Assembly: GCA_003599195.1 (NCBI GenBank)
Contig: QZIZ01000158.1
Location: 1-55,659, forward strand
DNA length: 55,659 bases
From: Deltaproteobacteria bacterium
GTDB lineage: Bacteria > Desulfobacterota > Desulfobaccia > Desulfobaccales > 0-14-0-80-60-11
Direction: 5' to 3'
Part shown: piece after piece, positions 30,670 through 39,550 of the stretch
How positions within the stretch are numbered: position 1 is the stretch's first letter
Layout of the letters: each line of letters begins with the position of its first letter
The notes under the pieces: model-generated
What the model saw: the letters and a program-made list of their open reading frames with translations, nothing else
The model's database searches: none
Told to the model about the DNA's origin: nothing
Program-made: the position numbers and the translations under genes

Positions 30670-31845
30670 ATGGCCATTCGATTTTCTCTCTACTACCATT
30701 CCAAAGAGAATGGGGAGTATCTACAGAAAATCATCAATACTTCCCGTCAGGGAATGTTGGTGGACACCCAGAGTTTGGCCAATCTCCCGGCGCGGGTGAA
30801 CTCCGGGACCGACGTTGTCTTTCTGGAATACCAGGAAGACGACGCCAAGCTCGACCGCTGGATCGAAAAGACCGCGGCTGATCCGAAAAGCCCCTCCATC
30901 TTTCTATTTTTGCACGAAATCACCACCAACAGCCTCTGGAAGGCCCTGCGGCTGGGAGTAAAGGAATGCTTTTCCTTCCCGATCCGCGTGGAGGAATTTC
31001 AGGAGGCCATAGACCGGCTGCCCACCCTGGATGCCAGCCTGGAAGTGGCGGAAACCACCCGGGTGGTCTCTTTCCTGGGCAGTAAAGGGGGGGTGGGCAA
31101 CACCTTCATTGCCACCAGCGTCGCCCACCTGCTGGCCCAGGAGCGGAAGGGACAGGTGTTGTTGGTGGACCTGGACCTGCGTTACGGGCAGGTAATCTAT
31201 TTTTTCGATGTGCAGCCTAAGTATACCGTCATTGACGTAATCGAAAACTTTGAGCGCCTGGACAAAGCCTATCTCCAGAGCCTGTTCCACTCCTACGACA
31301 AGTATCTCAGCATCTTGCCGGCCCCCTCGAGACTGGAGGAAGCGGAGGCGGTCACCGGGGAGCATTTTGAAAAAATCCTGCGCTACCTGAAAAATACCCG
31401 TCTCTTCAGCTGGATTCTGTTGGACTGCTGCCACCAGATGGACGAAGTCACCTTGAAGGCATTGGAACTGTCCGACGATATTCTGTTGGTGACCAACCCC
31501 GGTATCCCGGCGCTTTCCAACGCCAAAAAGTTGTTGGAGCTGCTCCAATTGCTGGACCTGGGAGGGGTGAGGTCCGAGGTCATCCTCAACTCCTGGCAAA
31601 AGCGGGGGGATTTGGGCGAGGCCGAGGTGGTGGGCTTTCTGGGGCGGGAAATCTCCAGCAAGATCACCTTCGATCCCCCGCAAGTGGGGCGCTGTATCAA
31701 CGAGGGCCGCCCCATGGGGGAAATGGCTCCGCGTCACGCGGTCTGTCAAGAGCTGAAGGCCATTGCCGGCAGACTGCTGGGGGATGAAGTGAAGAGCGCC
31801 GCTTCCAGCCTGAAGTGGATCAGGCGCCTGGTAGGGAAGAGTTAG
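30670..31845 (+). CDS. cpaE: Tad pilus ATPase-like TadZ/CpaE with degenerate Walker motif
   Basis: A 391-residue protein. Residues 1-120 are an atypical receiver-like domain; from 130 a ParA/MinD-type ATPase domain follows. Its deviant Walker A reads KGGVGNT (139-145): the first Lys is kept while the second, GKT Lys of canonical motifs, is Asn, as is common in TadZ (often KGGVGAT). Walker A' is LLVDLDLRYGQ. TadZ localises the pilus machine at the cell pole. Stop is just before the cpaF start. The start codon lies immediately after AAGGAG with almost no spacer, which is odd; no better in-frame start is seen. Confidence 0.88.
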   Translation: MAIRFSLYYHSKENGEYLQKIINTSRQGMLVDTQSLANLPARVNSGTDVVFLEYQEDDAKLDRWIEKTAADPKSPSIFLFLHEITTNSLWKALRLGVKECFSFPIRVEEFQEAIDRLPTLDASLEVAETTRVVSFLGSKGGVGNTFIATSVAHLLAQERKGQVLLVDLDLRYGQVIYFFDVQPKYTVIDVIENFERLDKAYLQSLFHSYDKYLSILPAPSRLEEAEAVTGEHFEKILRYLKNTRLFSWILLDCCHQMDEVTLKALELSDDILLVTNPGIPALSNAKKLLELLQLLDLGGVRSEVILNSWQKRGDLGEAEVVGFLGREISSKITFDPPQVGRCINEGRPMGEMAPRHAVCQELKAIAGRLLGDEVKSAASSLKWIRRLVGKS

Positions 31846-31847
31846 CT

Positions 31848-33197
31848 ATGGGAATCATGGCCCGCATTCGAGAGCGATCCCCGGCAACGGACCGGGGGAT
31901 GGCCGCGGCCGGCCGCGGCGACGACCAAAAAGAGAGCGCCTTTAATGAATTAAAGGGAAAGATTCATTACCGGCTCATCAACCTCCTGGACCTCTCCCGC
32001 CTGGCGGACACGGAAGATAAGCTGCTGCAGGAGGATCTGCGCCGGGGCGTGGATATCATCCTGGCCGAAGAAAACCTGGCCCTGCCGCTGCCGGAAAAAG
32101 ACCGGTTGTGTAAGGAGATCCGGGACGAGCTATTGGGCTACGGCCCCCTGGAACCTTTGCTCCATGACCATACAGTGAACGATATCTTAGTGAACGGCTA
32201 CGATCAGATCTTTGTGGAACGCAAAGGCAAATTGGAGAAGTCCTTCATCCGTTTTAACGACAACGCCCACCTGCTGAAAATCATCGAGAAGATCGCCGCC
32301 GGGGTGGGCCGCCGCATTGACGAATCTTCTCCCATGGTGGACGCCCGCCTGCCGGACGGTTCCCGGGTTAACGCCATTATCCCTCCCCTGTCCCTGGACG
32401 GGCCGTCGCTCTCCATCCGGAAATTTGCCCGGGACCCCATCCGGGTGCACAACCTGATCGGGTTCGGCTCCATTACCCAGGAAGTTGCCATGGTCTTGGA
32501 GGCCATGGTCCAGGCCCGGCTCAATATCCTCATCTCCGGGGGGACCGGCACCGGGAAGACGACCTTTCTCAATGTGCTCTCCAGCTTCATCCCCAATGAT
32601 GAACGTATCGTCACCATTGAGGATTCCGCGGAGCTGCAGTTGCAGCAGGAGCATGTCGTCCGCCTGGAGACCCGTCCCGCCAACCTGGAGGGCATGGGGG
32701 AGATAACCCAGAGGGACCTGGTAAAGAACGCCTTGCGGATGCGGCCGGACCGCATCATCCTGGGGGAGGTGCGCTCCGGAGAAGCCCTGGATATGCTTCA
32801 GGCCATGAACACCGGCCATGACGGCTCGTTGGCCACGATTCACGCCAACTCCCCCCGGGACGCCTTGACCCGCCTGGAAACCATGGTCTCCATGGCCGGC
32901 TTGAACATTCCGGATAAGGCCCTGCGCCACCAGGTCTCTTCCGCCCTGGACGTGGTCGTCCAAATCGCCCGTTTGAGCGACGGCAGCCGGAAGATGATGG
33001 GACTGCATGAAATCATCGGCATGGAAGGGGACGTCATCACCGTGCAGGAAATCTTCGCTTATGAACTGATGGGACTTGACGAAGAGCGCAAGGTGAAGGG
33101 CCGTTTCATCACCACCGGCATCCGGCCCAAGTTTATGAAACGTCTGGAAGCCATGGGCATAAATCTGCCGAACCAGGTATTCCGGGAGACTTTTTAG
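31848..33197 (+). CDS. cpaF: Tad secretion ATPase TadA/CpaF
   Basis: A 449-residue type II/IV secretion ATPase. N-terminal helical domain, then LLGYGPLEPLLHD, the Walker A GGTGTGKTT, the Asp box TIEDSAELQL, Walker B RPDRIILGEVRSGEA and the His box TGHDGSLATIHAN. It powers Flp pilin assembly. The ATG at 31848 overlaps closely with the cpaE stop (3 bp between), and GGGAAGA lies before it. A longer frame starting at 31815 would overlap cpaE by 31 bp and has no better signal. Confidence 0.94.
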   Translation: MGIMARIRERSPATDRGMAAAGRGDDQKESAFNELKGKIHYRLINLLDLSRLADTEDKLLQEDLRRGVDIILAEENLALPLPEKDRLCKEIRDELLGYGPLEPLLHDHTVNDILVNGYDQIFVERKGKLEKSFIRFNDNAHLLKIIEKIAAGVGRRIDESSPMVDARLPDGSRVNAIIPPLSLDGPSLSIRKFARDPIRVHNLIGFGSITQEVAMVLEAMVQARLNILISGGTGTGKTTFLNVLSSFIPNDERIVTIEDSAELQLQQEHVVRLETRPANLEGMGEITQRDLVKNALRMRPDRIILGEVRSGEALDMLQAMNTGHDGSLATIHANSPRDALTRLETMVSMAGLNIPDKALRHQVSSALDVVVQIARLSDGSRKMMGLHEIIGMEGDVITVQEIFAYELMGLDEERKVKGRFITTGIRPKFMKRLEAMGINLPNQVFRETF

Positions 33198-33256
33198 GGC
33201 TGTTTTCGTTTTCGCTTAAAGAGAAATTGACCCCGAATTTTTTCCGAGTCCGAGCC

Positions 33257-35170
33257 ATGAACCGACGGCGACTAATAGTGATGCTGATCTTTCTCTGCCT
33301 GGCCGTTTTAACCGGAGCGGCCGCAGGCGAGGATGATTTATTGTCCCAGGGGATCACGGCTTACAAGGAAGGCCGGTTTGAAGAGGCGGTAAATTATCTG
33401 GACCAATACCGCCAGCAGAATCCGCCCTCGGAGAAGGCCTGTCAATACCATGCCCTGGCCCTGAGTTCCCTGGGAAGGGCCGGTGAGGCCTTGATCGAAG
33501 TGGAGGGGGGACTGGCCCAGCACCCCAAGAGCGTCGATCTCATCATCCTCCAGGGCAAGCTGTTGGCGGGAATGGGCCATTACCAGGATGCCGCGGCGAT
33601 TTTGTCCCGGGCCATTAAATTGGACCCCAAAAGGGGAGAGGCCTGGAAGGAGAGAGGCGCGGTCCGGGCCAAAATGAATTTACCGGGGGAGGCGGCAAAA
33701 GATTTGGATCAGGCGGTCCGGTTGGCTCCGGAAGACCCGGATGCCTTTATTCAACGGGGGATGGTGAGGGTCGGCCAGGGCCGGTTTAAGCCCGCGGAAC
33801 AGGATTTCCAGACCGCCATCAAACTCCGGCCGGACCATCCTGAGGCTTACTTTCAGCGGGGAAATCTCTACTTCTATCATCTGGAGCAAAAGGAAAAAGC
33901 CCTGGCCGACTTTGAGGAGGCCTGCCGTCTGGGACTTGCCGCCGGCTGCCAGGAAGTGAAGAAGATTAAAGCCCTGGAACAAGCCCAGACCCCCCCGGAG
34001 CAAGAGCTGGAAATCCCGGTGCTCGGCCAGGCTTCCCAGGAAGAAGAGGCCGCTCCGGCTCCCGGCGCGACGGTAAATTTCAAGCTGCCGGGTGGAGATG
34101 AGGCTTCGGTTCCCCGGGTGAAGATTACCAGACCCCCGACCCCCCAGAAGCCGCCGAGGCATTCATACACCCTGGAAAATACCATTTATCCTTTGTTTCG
34201 AGGGATCCCTTATCCCCTCGTCCTCATTACTTTCCTCTGCTTCCTTTGTCTGGTGGAAGGAACCGTTTTGGCCCTGTCCGATTCGGACCGGCGCCATCAA
34301 CGACGTTTGAAGAAACGGATGAAATTTCTGGAGGACCTGGAGAAGAAGGGACCCGCAGTCGAATCTTTATTAAAAGTCGATAGAATGAGCGGGATTCCCT
34401 GGATCCACCAGACCTTGAAGAGAATTCGGAGCCTGGATCAGGTGCAGACTTTACTGAACCAGGCTGGAGTCAGTTGGTCGGTGGGCCATTTTGTGCTCCT
34501 CACCCTCCTTTTAGGCGCCTTGGGGTTCTGTCTAGGCTTTTTTAAATTCGGGCCCCTGGGAGGGTTGGCCAGCGGGGCTCTGACTGGGTTCATCCCCACT
34601 TATTTATTGAGATTCAAGAAAAAGCAGCGCATTAAAAAGTTCGAGAAACAGCTCCCCGAGGCCCTGGACTTGCTGGCCCGGGGGCTGAAGGCCGGGCATG
34701 CCTTTGCAGCCGGACTGCAATTGGTGGCCGGGGAAATGGAAAACCCCATCGGCATGGAATTTTTTAAGACCTTTAAAGAGTATAACCACGGCCTGGACCT
34801 GAATACCGCGCTGCAAAATCTTTGTTACCGCATGGACTTGCGAGATCTCAGGTATTTCACCACTGCGGTGATGATTCAGCGGGAAACCGGCGGTAATTTG
34901 ACCGAAATCTTGGAAAAGATCGCGGCCTTGATCCGGGAGCGGTTCAAATTGCGTAACCAGATCAAGGCCCTCACCGCGGAAGGCCGCCTCTCCGGATGGG
35001 TTTTAATGCTCATGACCCCGGCGATGGCGCTGATCATTCTGAAGATCAATCCGGACTATATCATGTTGTTGTACACCCACCCCCTGGGCCACATGATGGC
35101 TTTGACGGCGATTTTTTTCCAGATCATGGGCATGCTTTGCATCCGTAAGATCGTGAACATTAAGGTGTAA
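33257..35170 (+). CDS. Fusion of a secreted TPR domain (TadD-like) with TadB
   Basis: A 637-residue single frame. Residues 1-24 are a Sec signal/membrane anchor (RRRLIVMLIFLCLAVLTGAA); about 30-225 hold five to six TPR units (for example AITAYKEGRFEEA-type and PEAYFQRGNLYFYHLEQKEKALADFEEA); about 245-300 is a Pro/Glu linker; a membrane helix lies at about 318-340; then the TadB T2SSF domain with KFEKQLPEALDLLARGLKAG, and C-terminal membrane helices. TadD is normally a separate TPR lipoprotein and TadB a separate platform protein, so here two pilus components are joined. The TPR part would face the periplasm and TadB its cytoplasmic face. The start ATG has no clear ribosome site. Confidence 0.85.
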   Translation: MNRRRLIVMLIFLCLAVLTGAAAGEDDLLSQGITAYKEGRFEEAVNYLDQYRQQNPPSEKACQYHALALSSLGRAGEALIEVEGGLAQHPKSVDLIILQGKLLAGMGHYQDAAAILSRAIKLDPKRGEAWKERGAVRAKMNLPGEAAKDLDQAVRLAPEDPDAFIQRGMVRVGQGRFKPAEQDFQTAIKLRPDHPEAYFQRGNLYFYHLEQKEKALADFEEACRLGLAAGCQEVKKIKALEQAQTPPEQELEIPVLGQASQEEEAAPAPGATVNFKLPGGDEASVPRVKITRPPTPQKPPRHSYTLENTIYPLFRGIPYPLVLITFLCFLCLVEGTVLALSDSDRRHQRRLKKRMKFLEDLEKKGPAVESLLKVDRMSGIPWIHQTLKRIRSLDQVQTLLNQAGVSWSVGHFVLLTLLLGALGFCLGFFKFGPLGGLASGALTGFIPTYLLRFKKKQRIKKFEKQLPEALDLLARGLKAGHAFAAGLQLVAGEMENPIGMEFFKTFKEYNHGLDLNTALQNLCYRMDLRDLRYFTTAVMIQRETGGNLTEILEKIAALIRERFKLRNQIKALTAEGRLSGWVLMLMTPAMALIILKINPDYIMLLYTHPLGHMMALTAIFFQIMGMLCIRKIVNIKV

Positions 35171-35176
35171 GAGAAG

Positions 35177-36091
35177 ATGCCTGTTGCCCCGCTGCTATTC
35201 GGTCTCCTGGTGGCCGCCTGTGTCGGCTCCCTGGCCTCCTTTTTCCTGTTGGGCCGCTCCCGGGTCAAAGAGCGCCTGGGGATTCAAGCCAAACCGGAAT
35301 TCCGCCGCCACGTGGAAGAGGCCCCCGCGGTTCTGCCTCCCGCGCTGGTGGAAAAATTCGAGAAAAAGCTGGGCATCCAAAAGGACAGCGGCAAGGCCAA
35401 GGAGCTGAAAAAGCTCATGGTGCGGGCCGGTATCTATAGCGAGCGGGCCCTATCCATCTTTTTCGGGATGAAATTGGGATTGCCCCTGGCCTTGCCCATT
35501 CTGGTCATGCCTCTGATGTGGGGGCGGGGCTACAGCACGGTCCTTATGATAGGCATCAGCTATGTCTTGTTTGCCGGGGGCTATTTTGCGCCCACTTTTA
35601 TTTTGAAACGCCTGATAGAATCCCGCCAGAAAAAGATCCAAACGGCCCTGCCCGACGCCCTGGACCTCATGGTGGTGTGCGTGGAAGCTGGACAGGGTTT
35701 AAACGCCGCCTTGAAACGGGTTTCGGACGACTTTATGATGAGCTGCCCGGCCCTGGCCAAGGAACTGCAACTGGTCAATCTGGAGATCAACGCCGGTCTG
35801 GAAAGGGAGCAGGCCTTGCGGAACCTGGCGGACCGCACCGGCGTGGAGGATGTGGCCTCTCTCTGTTCCATCCTCATTCAGAGCGACCGCTTCGGCACCA
35901 GCGTGGCCACCGCCTTGAAGGTGCAGTCCGACACCCTGCGCACCACCCGGCGCCAGAAATTGGAAGAACTGGCGGCCAAGACCCCGGTTAAGTTGATCTT
36001 CCCCCTGATCCTCTTCATTTTTCCGGCCATTATGGTGGTAATCCTGGGGCCTGCGGTCATCAGAATTATGGAAACCATTATGAAAAAGTGA
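35177..36091 (+). CDS. tadC: Tad pilus platform protein TadC
   Basis: A 304-residue inner-membrane protein of the T2SSF family. Membrane segments at the N-terminus (LLFGLLVAACVGSLASFFLLG), in the middle and at the end, flanking the cytoplasmic four-helix signature ALPDALDLMVVCVEAGQGLNAAL and TSVATALKVQSDTLRTTRRQKLEELA. TadB and TadC form the base on which CpaF works. It starts 6 bp after the fusion gene. Followed by repeats, so it is probably the last gene of the operon. Confidence 0.92.
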   Translation: MPVAPLLFGLLVAACVGSLASFFLLGRSRVKERLGIQAKPEFRRHVEEAPAVLPPALVEKFEKKLGIQKDSGKAKELKKLMVRAGIYSERALSIFFGMKLGLPLALPILVMPLMWGRGYSTVLMIGISYVLFAGGYFAPTFILKRLIESRQKKIQTALPDALDLMVVCVEAGQGLNAALKRVSDDFMMSCPALAKELQLVNLEINAGLEREQALRNLADRTGVEDVASLCSILIQSDRFGTSVATALKVQSDTLRTTRRQKLEELAAKTPVKLIFPLILFIFPAIMVVILGPAVIRIMETIMKK

Positions 36092-36460
36092 GCCTTCCTT
36101 CTATATCCTGGCCTGAAAAATTCAAAGTTCAAGGTTAACTGCCGGTAACTTTTCATAATTTACGGGTGAGCCAAAAGCTCATGAGCAACTGACCTGAAAA
36201 GTTCTAAGCGGTAGTACAGGCTTTCCAGCCTGTACGGATTGCCCGGGCGGGCGAGACGCCCGCCCTACCTGCTTTTCATGCTTTGCGGGTGGGCCAAAGG
36301 CCCATGAGGAGCTGTTCCCAAGTTCAAAGTTCAAGGTTCAAAGTCAACTACCCGAAGCCTAGGAAGTTTTTCGTAATTTGGGGGATGAGCCAACGGCCCT
36401 TTAAGAACTGCCGGGGAAAGAGCCGGATAATTATTAACCACCAATTTTGCCCGTTATTTT
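36092..36460. repeat. Tandem TTCAAAGTTCAAGG units and palindromes after tadC
   Basis: Units starting TTCAAAGTTCAAGG and ending GAGCCAAAAGCTCATGAG-aACTG-like occur at 36117-36193 and 36320-36412, with a partial unit at 36275-36312. Between them sits a double palindrome (36209-36270: GTACAGGC/GCCTGTAC and GGGCGGGCG/CGCCCGCCC). No gene is found. A fourth unit lies at 41156-41222. Confidence 0.7.
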
Positions 36461-37357
36461 ATGCAGGATCCACTTACCGCCGCCTATCTGGAAATCCTTC
36501 GCCAACGGGTCCTCGAACCTGAGGGGGGATTTGCCGGCCATGCGGGCGGCGGCTACCGGGCCGACGCCACGGCTTGGGCGGCAGTGGCTCTCGAAGCCGT
36601 GGGGCAAAGATCCGATTGGCTGACATTAGCCCGGGGATGCCTCGCCGCCCAACAACTGGCCGACGGCAGGGTCAGCCTTTCCCCCCAACACCCCGATGCC
36701 GTCTGGCCTACCCCCCTGGCCGTCCTTGCCTGGCATCAGGCCCGGGACTACCGGGAAGCCACTGATAAGGCCGCCCGCTTCATGTTGGCCACTACGGGCC
36801 GCCACTGGCCGCGGAATCCGAGTTTAGCTTATGAACACGACCCCTCTTTGAAAGGCTGGCCCTGGATCAGCGCCACCCATTCCTGGGTGGAGCCCACCGC
36901 CATGGCGGTCATGGCCTTGAGAATCAGCGGCTGCGGGGAGCACGAGCGAGTAAAGGAAGGGATCAGGCTGCTGCTGGACCGGCAATTGCCCGGAGGAGGC
37001 TGGAATTACGGCAACACCAAAGTCTTCGGCCAGGAACTCTTTCCCTTTCCGGAGAGCACCGGGGTGGCCCTCAATGCCCTGAGAGGCGCGGCCTCCCCGG
37101 CCCAGGTCCGGAAAAGCCTGGACTATCTGCACTCACGCCTTAAGGAGGTGCGCACCCCCCTGGCTTTGAGTTGGGGATTGATGGGGCTGGCCGCCTGGGG
37201 GGAAGGCCCGGCTGCGGCCGGGGCGTGGACCAAGGAATGCCTGGACCGGCAAGCAAGATACGGCGCTTATGACACCGTCTCCCTGTCCCTGTTGATGGCG
37301 GCATCCCGGGCCCCCCAGGGGCTGGAGAGCGTATTCGCCGTTAGAGGAAAATCGTGA
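36461..37357 (+). CDS. Terpene-cyclase-type alpha/alpha toroid protein
   Basis: A 298-residue helical protein with prenyltransferase/squalene-oxidase repeats: YRADATAWAAVALEAVG, WPTPLAVLAWHQA, VEPTAMAVMALRISG, PGGGWNYGNTKVFG and ESTGVALNALRGA. QW-like Gly-Trp motifs repeat every 45-50 residues, giving an incomplete alpha/alpha toroid. The catalytic DXDD of true cyclases and the zinc ligands of protein prenyltransferases are not seen, so it may be a binding protein. No signal peptide. Stop overlaps the next gene (GTGA), so the two are cotranslated. Confidence 0.8.
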   Translation: MQDPLTAAYLEILRQRVLEPEGGFAGHAGGGYRADATAWAAVALEAVGQRSDWLTLARGCLAAQQLADGRVSLSPQHPDAVWPTPLAVLAWHQARDYREATDKAARFMLATTGRHWPRNPSLAYEHDPSLKGWPWISATHSWVEPTAMAVMALRISGCGEHERVKEGIRLLLDRQLPGGGWNYGNTKVFGQELFPFPESTGVALNALRGAASPAQVRKSLDYLHSRLKEVRTPLALSWGLMGLAAWGEGPAAAGAWTKECLDRQARYGAYDTVSLSLLMAASRAPQGLESVFAVRGKS

Positions 37358-38397
37358 ACCATCAGGAAAGCCCCAAACGCCAGGGTTGGACCCGGCGGGA
37401 ATTCATCGGCGCCGCAGTGGCCGGTACGGCCGTAGGGCTTGCAGGCTATTGGGGCTGGCGGCGGTTCCTGCCCGAAAGCCTGCCCCGGCCCTTTAGCCGG
37501 GAAAAATCGGCGGAGGCCTTTATCGCCCAGGCGTCCGGCTACCAGGCGGATCTGGTTTCCCTGATCTTAAGCGGCTTGAAGGAACTGGGGGTAACCCCCG
37601 CTGAAATCCGGGGGAAGAGCATTCTTCTTAAACCCAACCTGGTGGAGACCAGGCCGGGGGCCATCCATATCAATACCCACCCCCTGGTGGTCCGGGCCGC
37701 GGTGGAGGCCTTTCTGCACCTGGGCGCGGCCCGGGTGCTGGTGGCCGAAGGCGTGGGCCACCGCCGGGATTCCCTCCTGGTTTTGGAAGAGTCCGGCCTG
37801 GCGGAAGTGCTCCATGAAGACCGGATTCCCTTCGTGGACCTGAATTACGACACGGTGTTCACCGTGGCCAACGCCCATGGCGCCACCCGCCTGGCCGCCC
37901 TCACCCTTCCCGAGACCCTGAAGCAGGCGGACTGGATCGTCTCCCTGGCCAAAATGAAGACCCACCACTGGGCCGGGGTGACTTTGTCCATGAAAAACCT
38001 GTTCGGGGTCATGCCCGGCAGCTATTACGGCTGGCCCAAGAATATCCTGCACCACGCGGGCATCGAGGGCTCCATTGTGGATATCAACGCGGCCGTCAAA
38101 CCGCAACTGGCCATAGTGGACGGCATCATCGGCATGGAAGGGGACGGCCCCATTATGGGGACTCCCAAAGCCGCCGGAGTGCTGGTCATGGGCCGCAACC
38201 TCCCCGCGGTGGACGCCACCTGCGCCCGCATCATGGGCATCAATCCGCTGCGTATTCCCTATCTGGACATGGCCGCCGGCCGCTTAGGTCCCATCCGGGA
38301 AGCCAATATCCGGCAACTGGGGGAATCCATCGCGATGGTGCGGACTCCTTTTGCCCTGGTTGACATTATCCCGGCCCACCAGGGCATTAGGTTATAG
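37354..38397 (+). CDS. Tat-exported DUF362 protein
   Basis: A 347-residue protein with a twin-arginine signal (QGWTRREFIGAAVAG, then a hydrophobic run and a Gly/Ala stretch). The mature DUF362 domain has ILLKPNLVETRPGAIHINTHP, the VLVAEGVGHRRDSL loop and KMKTHHWAGVTLSMKNLFGVMPG, with the conserved His pair. DUF362 has unknown function and in other proteins stands near ferredoxin domains; here no CxxC clusters are present. The Tat signal implies export of a folded, possibly cofactor-bearing protein. GTG start in a 4-bp overlap with the toroid gene. Confidence 0.85.
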   Translation: MNHQESPKRQGWTRREFIGAAVAGTAVGLAGYWGWRRFLPESLPRPFSREKSAEAFIAQASGYQADLVSLILSGLKELGVTPAEIRGKSILLKPNLVETRPGAIHINTHPLVVRAAVEAFLHLGAARVLVAEGVGHRRDSLLVLEESGLAEVLHEDRIPFVDLNYDTVFTVANAHGATRLAALTLPETLKQADWIVSLAKMKTHHWAGVTLSMKNLFGVMPGSYYGWPKNILHHAGIEGSIVDINAAVKPQLAIVDGIIGMEGDGPIMGTPKAAGVLVMGRNLPAVDATCARIMGINPLRIPYLDMAAGRLGPIREANIRQLGESIAMVRTPFALVDIIPAHQGIRL

Positions 38398-38413
38398 TCC
38401 CGGGTTCCGAGTT

Positions 38414-39160
38414 TTACCCTCGATCGATAATTTTCCCGGGAATTCCCGGCTTGGCCCAATCATAAAAAAGGAAACGGGCATGCAGGGGAAACAGCCGGAT
38501 ACAGCCGTGGGAGGCGGGATAACCGGGGACTATGCCTTCATGAATGAAATAGTCCAAGCCGATATGCAGGGCATGATCCATGGGCGCCTGATCATATTTA
38601 GTGGAATTATGGACTTGATCCATCCTATGCACCACGAAGTTTTTGATAGGCATCCGTTTATAGGTTCCGGAAGAAATGGGAAAACAGTGTTTCAATTCTC
38701 CCCATTCATAAAGTCCTAAATATTGCTGGCGGAGATCTATCAGAATGTACTTTTCATGATTGGCCGCGCCGGACAAAAATTCCGGCAGGATTTTCGGTTC
38801 GATGGAATAGTCGAGGGGCACGAACAATTTGTCCCTATCAGTGCTCATGTTACCCCGCCCATTTACCGTCAACAGATAATGAGTTTTATTAATAAGAGCA
38901 ATCCTGTCCATAACCATGAGAGACTTTTTCTTTAAAGAAGGTATGGAATCGACCAATGTCTTTATGGTTTCACCGTTATCCAACATAACTTCTACGCAGG
39001 GCACGCCATAAACATCGGTTATCTCCCCTGTCGTCATCCTTCCCTGTGCGGCCAATTCCTCATAAATCGGACTATTTCGCTCCCCGTCTTGAGCTTGAAC
39101 TGATGAACTCCAGAGCAGCAAAGAAATTATTATAGCACTCAGGAGAAGTATTGCTTTCAT
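38414..39160 (-). CDS. L,D-transpeptidase (YkuD)
   Basis: A 248-residue secreted protein: signal peptide MKAILLLSAIIISLLLWSSSVQA, then an N-terminal domain of about 110 residues, then the YkuD fold ending in IHEGIVPGYPASHGCIRL, with the catalytic Cys and His of the HGx(n)SHGCIRL signature (His in IHEG and in SHGC). Such enzymes make 3-3 crosslinks or attach lipoproteins to peptidoglycan. Isolated on the minus strand between the DUF362 gene and the repeat element. Start at ATG 39160. Confidence 0.9.
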   Translation of the reverse strand: MKAILLLSAIIISLLLWSSSVQAQDGERNSPIYEELAAQGRMTTGEITDVYGVPCVEVMLDNGETIKTLVDSIPSLKKKSLMVMDRIALINKTHYLLTVNGRGNMSTDRDKLFVPLDYSIEPKILPEFLSGAANHEKYILIDLRQQYLGLYEWGELKHCFPISSGTYKRMPIKNFVVHRMDQVHNSTKYDQAPMDHALHIGLDYFIHEGIVPGYPASHGCIRLFPLHARFLFYDWAKPGIPGKIIDRG

Positions 39161-39211
39161 AAGTTGCCGCCTATTTTATTGATGCTGATATCCCTAGCCG
39201 GGGCCGCTTCC

Positions 39212-39417
39212 AATTAGCGACCTCTGCGAAAATCCCCCACTTGTCATTCTGAGGGAGCGGAGCGGCCGAAGAATCTCGTTTTTGGGGGCAATGCTTTTCC
39301 CGGCGATGTTGATAATTACAAGCAGATTGGAAATCCTGCTCGCCCAAAGACCAGATTCGCAACGAAGCTGCGCTCCGTTCAGAATGACAAACTAGCGACT
39401 TTCGCAGAGGTCTTAAT
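39212..39417. repeat. MITE-like 206-bp nested inverted repeat
   Basis: Outer arms AATTAGCGACCTCTGCGAAA and TTTCGCAGAGGTCTTAATT face each other (13 bp perfect: GACCTCTGCGAAA/TTTCGCAGAGGTC, 39219-39231 and 39400-39412). Inner arms TTGTCATTCTGA (39241-39252) and TCAGAATGACAA (39379-39390) also match perfectly. No coding potential. Related TCATTCTGA/GAAGAATCTCG words occur at 46780-46867. It looks like a non-autonomous transposable element or a large palindromic repeat. Confidence 0.8.
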
Positions 39418-39550
39418 TATAAAGATAATAATAGGCTGGCGCCTCCGCAACCTTGGCCGGAGGGAATAATCTCTACGGCGGACCTTGGGCTTGCTGACAA
39501 TTAAAGGTTTAGGCCTTGAAAAACGGAAGAAGGAAAACGGAAAAACCGGC

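Noticed and set aside
31815-31847. Longer start for cpaF
   Set aside because: It would overlap cpaE by 31 bp; the ATG at 31848 follows the stop directly and has a better ribosome site.
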